64,000 nt of DNA, taken from contig OZ010795.1 in assembly GCA_963932465.1 (NCBI GenBank), forward strand, positions 478,692,806 to 478,756,805, read 5' to 3'. This document shows, piece after piece, positions 57,680 to 64,000 of this stretch (within the stretch, counting starts at the first letter, position 1; each line of letters starts with the position of its first letter). This DNA comes from Maratus speciosus. Taxonomy: Eukaryota; Arthropoda; Arachnida; Araneae; Salticidae. The translations under genes were made by a program, and so were the position numbers. The notes below the pieces were generated by a model. It saw only the letters and a list, made by a program, of their open reading frames with translations, had not been told where the DNA came from and made no database searches.

Positions 57680-58605
57680 TGCTACGTATTTATATAACTA
57701 CGAACGCACCTAAAAAAAGGCACAGTAGTAGAAAAATATTTTACTAAATCAAATAGTTATTTTTAATTTAGGTTTTGGAATTAAATTCATGAACTCCCGT
57801 TCATAGAACGGGTTAAACAGCTAGTCTATAATACATGAAATAGCTTTACATCAAATAACACTTTAAAGAAACACTTACTATTTAAAAGCATTTAGTAATA
57901 GCTTTTTTGTTAGATAATGCATTTAACAGCAAAATTGTCTTCTTGCACTTGCTCCCAGAACGGGGGTAAGCAGAACTTCTTATAAACAAAGCAGGTGGAC
58001 AGCATTCTTCCCCATTTTTTTTTACCAGTAAACATGGCAAGCATCATTTTGAAACTCGTTTCTTTAACAACGAATTATATGCGCAGATGGCAGAATAATA
58101 GGAAAGACGAACGTCCGGATATTAAATATTTTGGAAAGAAATTATTTTGTAATCATTTAATGGTTTTAATAATACCTTTGCATTTTCATAAAAAATAGAT
58201 AGCATACTAAAAAAATCAACAGACTGTATTCATGTAAAAAAAGAAAGTTACCAAAAAAAGAAAAAAAAAGAAAAAGCAAACTTTGGTTGGATCAAAAACT
58301 ATAACGATATCGAAAGCAATCCCCCAACCTTCCTCCCCCTCCAGAAATATCTGACGATATTAAGTGCCAACCCCGCCCCCTTCCCCCTAAAGTTATAACG
58401 TTATATACGTACAGCCCCTAAAGCATACATTTTTAGGTATATGAGATAAGTAGCATTTATAGTTCGTTTTACAGGGATAGAGGAAATGATTCCATTATAT
58501 TAAGACATAAGGAGAAAAAACGTTTGGAGTACATTTTAATGATGTTACTCTATTTCAATCATAACGAAATTAAAAAGAATCACTGAGGTGCATCCCAAAA
58601 TTTTT
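57680..58605. other. No gene seen; contains a C-rich repeat
   Basis: The C-rich block at 58318-58415, ending ATAACGTTATATACGTACAGCCCC, is the inverse of a relative at about 55943-56060 (GGGCTGTACTTATATAACGTTG, then a C-run). It is an otherwise unclassified repeat. Confidence 0.45.
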
Positions 58606-58612
58606 TTCTTTA

Positions 58613-59214
58613 CAGGGTGATTAAAAAAAAAAAAAAAAAGTTTACAAAATAATATGGCAAATCAGGCTTTCAACTAAGATAAAAAATCACATAGGAACAT
58701 AGGGTCGCACACCACTTATTGAGTCACAAATACGGGGTGTTTCATCCTAACTGAACCCGGGTTGACGGTCATAATTTCGAGAAAAATAAAAATATTGTAA
58801 TTAAAATGCAACGATATGTACCTTGCTTTGTGTAAAATGTGATAACATCACGAAAAGATCTGGAAAAACATGTTGCTTAAGCAATCGATGATACCGTAAG
58901 AACTGATAATCACAGTCCAAAATGTGGGGCGTCAAGTGTATACTGCTGGCGCATATAATGCAAAGTTCTACCACTTTTGTTTTGGTGTTATCAAATTTAC
59001 AACAAAAATGAGAAGGTCTGTTAAATTTTTTATTATAATATACTTCAGTTTTCTGGAATTTATTACCGTTAACCAAATTGAGTTAGGATAAAAAACCCTG
59101 TATTTGTGACTAAATAGGTGACTTGCGACACCATGTTCTTATGTGATATTTTATTCTTGTTGTATGCATGATTTGCCATGTCAATTTGTAAACCTTTTAT
59201 TTTGAATCACCCTG
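58613..59214. mobile_element. MITE-F, 602 bp, TIR CAGGGTGATT
   Basis: CAGGGTGATT after a TA is answered by AATCACCCTG before a TA. Inverted similarity extends about 140 bp through TTTACAAA...ATGGCAAATCA and GTCGCA...ACACC words. The TA target site and end sequence suggest mariner/Tc1-type mobilisation. The 91-codon minus frame is not recognisable. Confidence 0.85.
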
Positions 59215-59483
59215 TAGATTATGGATTGCGTAGCATTTATCGTTGAATTACAGAGACGCACAAAATAATTCTGTTAATGGATTAACAATCTATATTATAA
59301 AAGACAAACGTGTCCGTGTGTAACGGTGACTTCATTTTGACGGCGTCAACACGAAACGATTAAATTACCTCTTACAGCAATTTTTTTAACTTCTATTGAT
59401 CGCCGATTTTGAATTTTTTACACCGTCGAATGGGGAAAAAATTTTACTTTCAAAAGAAGTTTGAAAACTGCACAGCAATTTGA

Positions 59484-59749
59484 GTACTTGTTAGTTATCC
59501 CGTCGACCAATTTCGGCAAATTATATAAAAAGCCAAATCATACAAATTGACATAAATTTTATTTTAAATAACGAAAGAACAAATAAATTAGTATTTAATA
59601 AAAACACAAATAAAACGTCAAAATAAAAATCGCTTGAGGATGTAAACACGTGTTGTCAAGTGAATGTGACATTTACGATCAACCATTATTGGCATTTAAT
59701 CTTACAATTTGGCGACAGTAATTTGGTCGACGAGATAACTAACAAGTAC
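59484..59749. mobile_element. MITE-A, intact copy, 266 bp
   Basis: GTACTTGTTAGTTATCCCGTCGACC and GGTCGACGAGATAACTAACAAGTAC are its inverted ends. This copy defines the family, whose halves also occur at 11740, 28508/41577, 52978 and 53930. Confidence 0.9.
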
Positions 59750-59929
59750 CGTAATTTGTTTGAAAAAATGTATTGCATTTTACTAAATTTTTATTGCTTT
59801 TAAAATAATTTTCAGGCATGATTTTTTTTTTATCTATGTCTATCCCGTGTAGACGATTACGCACACTGTAAAAAATGAATATGCCAGATTACAACACAAC
59901 GTGCTGGTAAAAAAATCGCCAACACAATG

Positions 59930-60440
59930 TGCCTTAAATGAACTTTGCTTGAATTTTCAAGTTCGGTTATGTAATTTTACAGCCCCATGTGTTGTTAATT
60001 TCAAGTATTGTTGTAATGAATGTGTGCTTGAATTTTCAAATACTGTGATGTAATTTTACAACACAGTGTGTTGTAAATTTCAAATTTTGTTGTAATGAAT
60101 GTGTGGTGTAATTTTCAAGTACGGTGATGTAATTTTAAAACACAATGTTTTGTAAATTTCAAGTTTAGTTGTAATGAATGTGTGCTTGAATTTTCAAGTA
60201 TGGTGATGTAATTTTACAGTACAATGTGTTGTAAAATTCAAATTTTGTTGTAATAATTGTGTGCTTGAATTTTTAAGTATGGTGATGTCATTTTACAGCA
60301 CTGTGTCGCAAATTTAAAGTTCTGTTGTAATTAATACCTGCTTCAATTTTCAAGTACGTGACGCAATTTTAAAACACAGTGTGTTAAATAAAATTCTAGT
60401 TTAATTGAATATGAATGAGCGTTTGAATTTCCAAGTTCTG
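59930..60440 (+). repeat. 79-bp tandem array with two palindromes per unit
   Basis: About six units start at 59948, 60027, 60106, 60185, 60264 and 60341. Each has CTTGAATTTTCAAG (a perfect palindrome) and a TTTACAACACAGTGTGTTGTAAA-type palindrome, perfect at 60055-60077. Units diverge by roughly 10-20 percent. Confidence 0.9.
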
Positions 60441-60474
60441 TCATGTAAATTATACTGCATTCTGTGTCTTTTTA

Positions 60475-60815
60475 GGGCTTCGTTCATCTGACGGAACCCT
60501 ATTCGTCTCACATCTCTGTCTGTCTGTCACAGAGCCCGTTCATAGAAACTATATATGTTGGAGACTTGAAATTTTGCATACTTGTAGCTGAACACTTCAG
60601 ATCAACGACAAATCATAAAATTTTGAAAAAATCTTATATTTACTCCTCTGGGATCTAACTTGTGTATTTTAAGCATTTTTAGGGTTTCGTCCATGTGACA
60701 AAACCCTAACCCTATTCGTCTCGTTCCTCTGTCTGTCCGTCTGTCACAGAGCCCGTTCTCAGAAACTATACACGTTGAAGACTTGCAATTTTGCATACTT
60801 ATTGTTTTGTTAAAC
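60475..60815 (+). repeat. Tandem pair of about 193 bp
   Basis: Both units hold GGGCTTCGTTCATCTGAC-type starts, a CTGTCTGTCTGTCACAGAGCCCGTTC block and ACTTG(A/C)AATTTTGCATACTT. The second half of unit one (CAAATCATAAAATTTTG) belongs to the 147-bp family downstream, so the two arrays share parts. Confidence 0.8.
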
Positions 60816-61239
60816 GCATAATACATTTTAAAATTTCCGTTGAGCAATTTCAACCAATAAACGAATGTTGTTGAGAACTGTTGTTCGACTTTGTATATGA
60901 TCTAGAATTGATACATACCAAGTAATATTTAAAAAATAGTTAAATTTAAAAACGCATACCACAATTGATAACGCTCTTCCAGCAATTGTTGTTTCGTGGC
61001 TTCAAAAATTCAATTATTGCTCATTTTCGTCTACATCAAAATACTTTTGTGTGTTCCTGTAAATAAACGATAAGTTCTATGCACAGCCTAGTCTATAGTA
61101 ATAACCTTATAGTACACTTCAGTGATTTATATCACGTTCAATATGTTTTAAATACTGTAAATTTCCTTTTAAAATTTTTCCGGTTTTTATTTTTTATTTT
61201 TTTTTTCCATTCTGGCTTTCGCTAGAATCTTTTATACTC

Positions 61240-61360
61240 GGGACGTGGCCGGGGACCTATGAATATTGCTTCCGCAAAAGAGTCGGACTAAGTGGAAGAA
61301 TAAAGGGCTGCGGACGAAGAGAGGCCGCTCGCCGCGGCGGTTGTACGCCACACATCATAC
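61240..61360. other. GC-rich insert of unknown origin
   Basis: A GC-rich stretch with CGGGACGTGGCCGGGGACC and GCCGCTCGCCGCGGCGG contrasts strongly with its AT-rich surroundings. No frame is recognisable. Confidence 0.4.
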
Positions 61361-61850
61361 GACAAATCATAAAATTTTGAAAAAGTCGTACATTTAACCC
61401 TTTGGGCTCCCACATGTGTATTTTAAACAATTCTTTAGAAGTGAACACCTAATTAGGTTGGAGGCGTGAAATTTTACATACTTATAGCTGAACACCTCAC
61501 ATCAAACGCAAATCATAAAATTTTGAAAAAGTCGTACATTTAAGCCTTTGGGCTCCCACATGTGTATTTTAAACAATTCTTTCTAAGTGAGCCCCTATTT
61601 AGGTTATAGGCATGAAATTTTGCTTACTTATAGCTGAACACCTCACATCAAATGACAAACCATAAAAGTTTGAAAAAATCGTACATTTAACCCTTTGGGC
61701 TCCCACATGTGCATTTTAAACAATTCTTTCTAAGTGAGCCCCTATTTAGGTTGGAGGAGTGAAATTTTGCATACTTATAGCTGAACACCTCTCATCAAAT
61801 GACAAACCACAGAATTTTGAAAAAGCCGTACATTTAACCCTTTGGGATAT
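61361..61850 (+). repeat. 147-bp tandem array, four units
   Basis: CAAA(T/C)CATAAAATTTTGAAA landmarks occur at 61363, 61509, 61656 and 61803. Each unit ends in TTTGGGCTCCCACATGTG and continues GTGAGCCCCTATTTAGGTTG-like. Units are about 90 percent alike. Confidence 0.92.
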
Positions 61851-62035
61851 CGGCCATCGGGTGCTATCGGCCCAATTTCCTCGACTAATATATCTACGGG
61901 TAGTATATAAAACGGAGTTTCGTTCGGATAGAGGTTTCTTTAGAATAGAGTGCGCCCGTGGAACTGACTTTGAAAGGAATAATAAACGAAATCCTCTGTG
62001 TGAACACACACAGAGTGTGATCACACTTACCCACT
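61848..62035 (+). promoter_or_regulatory. LTR-like or promoter-like fragment
   Basis: It breaks off the 147-bp array within a unit and contains GGGTAGTATATAAAACGGAG (TATA box) and, 80 bp later, AATAATAAACGAAATC (possible polyadenylation signal). The end has a GTGTGAACACACACAGAGTGTGA hairpin-rich block. That spacing suits a solo LTR, but neither TG...CA boundaries nor a partner LTR can be shown. Confidence 0.35.
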
Positions 62036-62429
62036 TGTTTTATGTTGTTTAATCCAATGTTCAAGCACCATGCAGTAAATGTACAAGAAGTTTAGCTGTG
62101 AACTTCATATTTTCTGTAATTAAATATATGCTTGATTTTTCAAAGACGTGGGTAGATAAGCATTGATTTTTTACATACCGAAAAGGGTCCCCCCCCCAAA
62201 AGGTTTTATGCTTGTCTTAATTGAAGATTCTATATATATTGCCTTTGATTATTATTTTTTTTTAAAGATTGCTTCGATGTGTTTTTCAACGATATAAAAC
62301 GTGAGTTTATTTACTTAAAAAAATAATAATATACTTTAGACATATATAAAAATTCGCTTTTTCATATACTCTTGCATGTAAACGTTGTTTTCTATAAACG
62401 TCTTAATAAAAAATGTATACGCATATATA

Positions 62430-62824
62430 CGGTGTGTCCGTAAAGTCATGTTGCATTTTTTTCCCGGTCACAGGAAATCAACGAAACAAGATAAAAAAGT
62501 GAAATCTTTGCCAAATAAAAAAAAAAAAATACTTTCCAAGTTTCATACCTGTTCAGTGCAGTTCGATGTGGCCTCCATTTCTTACCCTACACACATCTAA
62601 ACGATATTCAAATTCTTCCCACACACAGTTAAGGACGTCTTGTGTAACAGAGTGAATAACGTCTGTAATTCTCTGTTTCAAATAGAAGCCACATCGAACT
62701 TCACTGAACAGGTATGAAACTTGGAGAGTTTTTCTTTTACTTAGTGAAGATTTCACATTTCCATCTTGTTTCGTTGATTCCCGGTAATAGGTCGAAAGTG
62801 CACGATGACTTTATGAACATACTG
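62430..62824 (-). mobile_element. Short mariner-type element, deletion derivative
   Basis: The left end CGGTGTGTCCGTAAAGTCATG follows TA; the right end CATACTG precedes TA, and ATGACTTTATG is inverse to the left phrase. The inverted match extends through GGAAATCAACGAAACAAGAT and GAACAGGTATGAAACTTGG. Only the 3' tail of the transposase remains between the arms. Confidence 0.85.
62568..62710 (-). pseudogene. Mariner-type transposase C-terminal fragment
   Basis: The minus strand reads CGFYLKQRITDVIHSVTQ and then VWEEFEYRLDVCRVRNGGHIE close to a stop. This is the wording of the last 45 residues of a widespread arthropod mariner-type transposase family. No catalytic residue remains, and the arms on both sides contain part of the same coding sequence in inverse. 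Confidence 0.75.
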
Positions 62825-62829
62825 TATAT

Positions 62830-64000
62830 TGAGTAAAAGATTCAATTTTAATATTATCCATAGGTTTTAATCATTTTTGCAGTGCTTTATAGTTCTTGTT
62901 AAGTTGGGCATGGCTGATATTCCGTTCCATTTGGCTGTATATTTATTTAATAGATTGTGTGAGATAAGCAATAGTAATAACAATAAAAATATTAATCAAG
63001 TAGTTTTAATCTGATTTTAGATTTTGTAGGAAAAGGTAGACTTTGATGAAATCAAATTTCTGTATGGGTATTTAAACCATTTTGCTTTTTTCAGTTACAC
63101 TTTGTTATGAATAATAATGAAAACAAAACCTGCCTTATTGCAGATTTTATTTACATACACATAAGAGGAGGGAAAATTAACGAACACTTTTTCTTTTTTT
63201 TTTTTTTTTTTTTCAAAAATTTAATTTGCACCATTTGTATGCAAAGAATAATATGCAAATAAGGTAGATTTTTAATATATTTAAGTAAAATTTCTATAGT
63301 ATTGTTCTTTCTCCCCTTTCTATAATCGGATTGCAGGACCTTTTTTTTCATCATTGGAGTTCCTTTCTGTTTCAGGAATTAGTATGCAAAATATTTCTTT
63401 GAAAAAAAATTATTGTAGTATAATTACTAGTGTTTTTAAAAACTCTGTGCAACTATAGCTAAATTAAGCCATATAAATACTTATGTAACACAGTTTCAAT
63501 GTCTGTCACTGTTATTATTATTAGACAGGATGATTTGTCTAAAACTGTCAGTAGATTAAGTATTAAGGTGATTGAAAATAATTCGATACATTTAAATTGA
63601 AGAATCTGCCATAATCAAGATGTCGTAACTCGTAATATTTTGGCAAACAATTATTTTTTAACTCACAAAAAAAAAAAAAACTACAGTTTCTTTTTATAAT
63701 ATTGGTGACCTTTTATCTTAAATTCAATATCATTCTTCAGTAAATGAAAAAAATACTTAATCTGTTGTCAATTTAAGCGAAGAGTAATTTTTCTTATTCT
63801 TGAGTATAATAATTAAGTAAGTTAGAAAAATATGACAATATTAAAGACTAATACTTAATGTAAAAAAAAAATAAAAAAAGAAATTGTAACTTTTTAGAAG
63901 ACTTAATATTCAGCAATTGTACACAAACCATTCTGTCTAACAGTGATAGTTGTAAAAGCCATTGAAATAATGTTACATAAGCATTTAGTTTTTGATTTTT
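62830..64000. other. AT-rich stretch, no gene seen
   Basis: No supported gene. A T tract lies at about 63190-63213, and several A and T homopolymers lie at 63415, 63665 and 63862. Confidence 0.5.

Noticed and set aside
61361..61850. Regular repeat array that could suggest CRISPR
   Set aside because: Units are contiguous 147-bp tandem repeats with no short repeat/unique spacer alternation, the DNA is eukaryotic and no cas-like gene is present.

Overview
This is a eukaryotic, AT-rich, intron-poor intergenic stretch that I read as arthropod, most likely arachnid. That reading rests on the element families present: Tc1/Tc3-like, mariner-like, Tigger/pogo-like and Copia-like elements, tRNA-derived SINE-like units, and many foldback or MITE-type inverted repeats. 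I find no intact host protein-coding gene. Every coding trace I can recognise is a transposon gene, and all of those are frameshifted, interrupted by stops or truncated.

Layout. 1-3.0 kb holds decayed interspersed repeats, including the first members of a 145-bp tandem family. 3.29-5.8 kb is the left part of a Copia LTR retrotransposon (5' LTR, gag, protease, integrase), ending where the 3' end of a Tc1-type element (5.8-6.35 kb) begins. 7.57-9.70 kb is a mariner-type element with long inverted termini and an inserted foldback. 10.2-12.1 kb is a 145-bp tandem array broken by two insertions. 12.6-17.5 kb holds MITEs, a palindrome with a 53-bp triplication at its centre and a 319-bp duplication. 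17.64-20.2 kb is a Tigger-like element with long TIRs. 20.5-22.8 kb holds a pogo-type MITE and a Tc3-like element, and 22.98-28.0 kb is an old pogo-type shell filled with other elements.

The dominant structure is a direct tandem duplication of about 13.07 kb: copy A 24718-37785, copy B 37786-50855. The copies are almost identical; I found two base differences and two single-base homopolymer length differences. Each copy carries a dead Tc1 element, a GC-hairpin repeat, a 40-T tract, an ACTAGC-type repeat with an internal 405-bp duplication, and an old satellite-like block containing a hairpin made from a mariner transposase fragment. The right breakpoint cuts a foldback element whose missing half survives only after copy B. 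The duplication is therefore either very recent or an assembly artefact.

Right of the duplication, 50.6-64 kb holds the complete foldback, a remnant of a Tigger 5' end, an elaborate nest of two MITE families (52.6-54.4 kb), a palindrome enclosing two head-to-head tRNA-Thr-like SINE heads (55.5-57.0 kb), further MITEs, three unrelated tandem arrays (79, about 193 and 147 bp), an LTR/promoter-like fragment and a mariner remnant. No element here looks able to move itself; the region reads as a graveyard where elements repeatedly inserted into one another.
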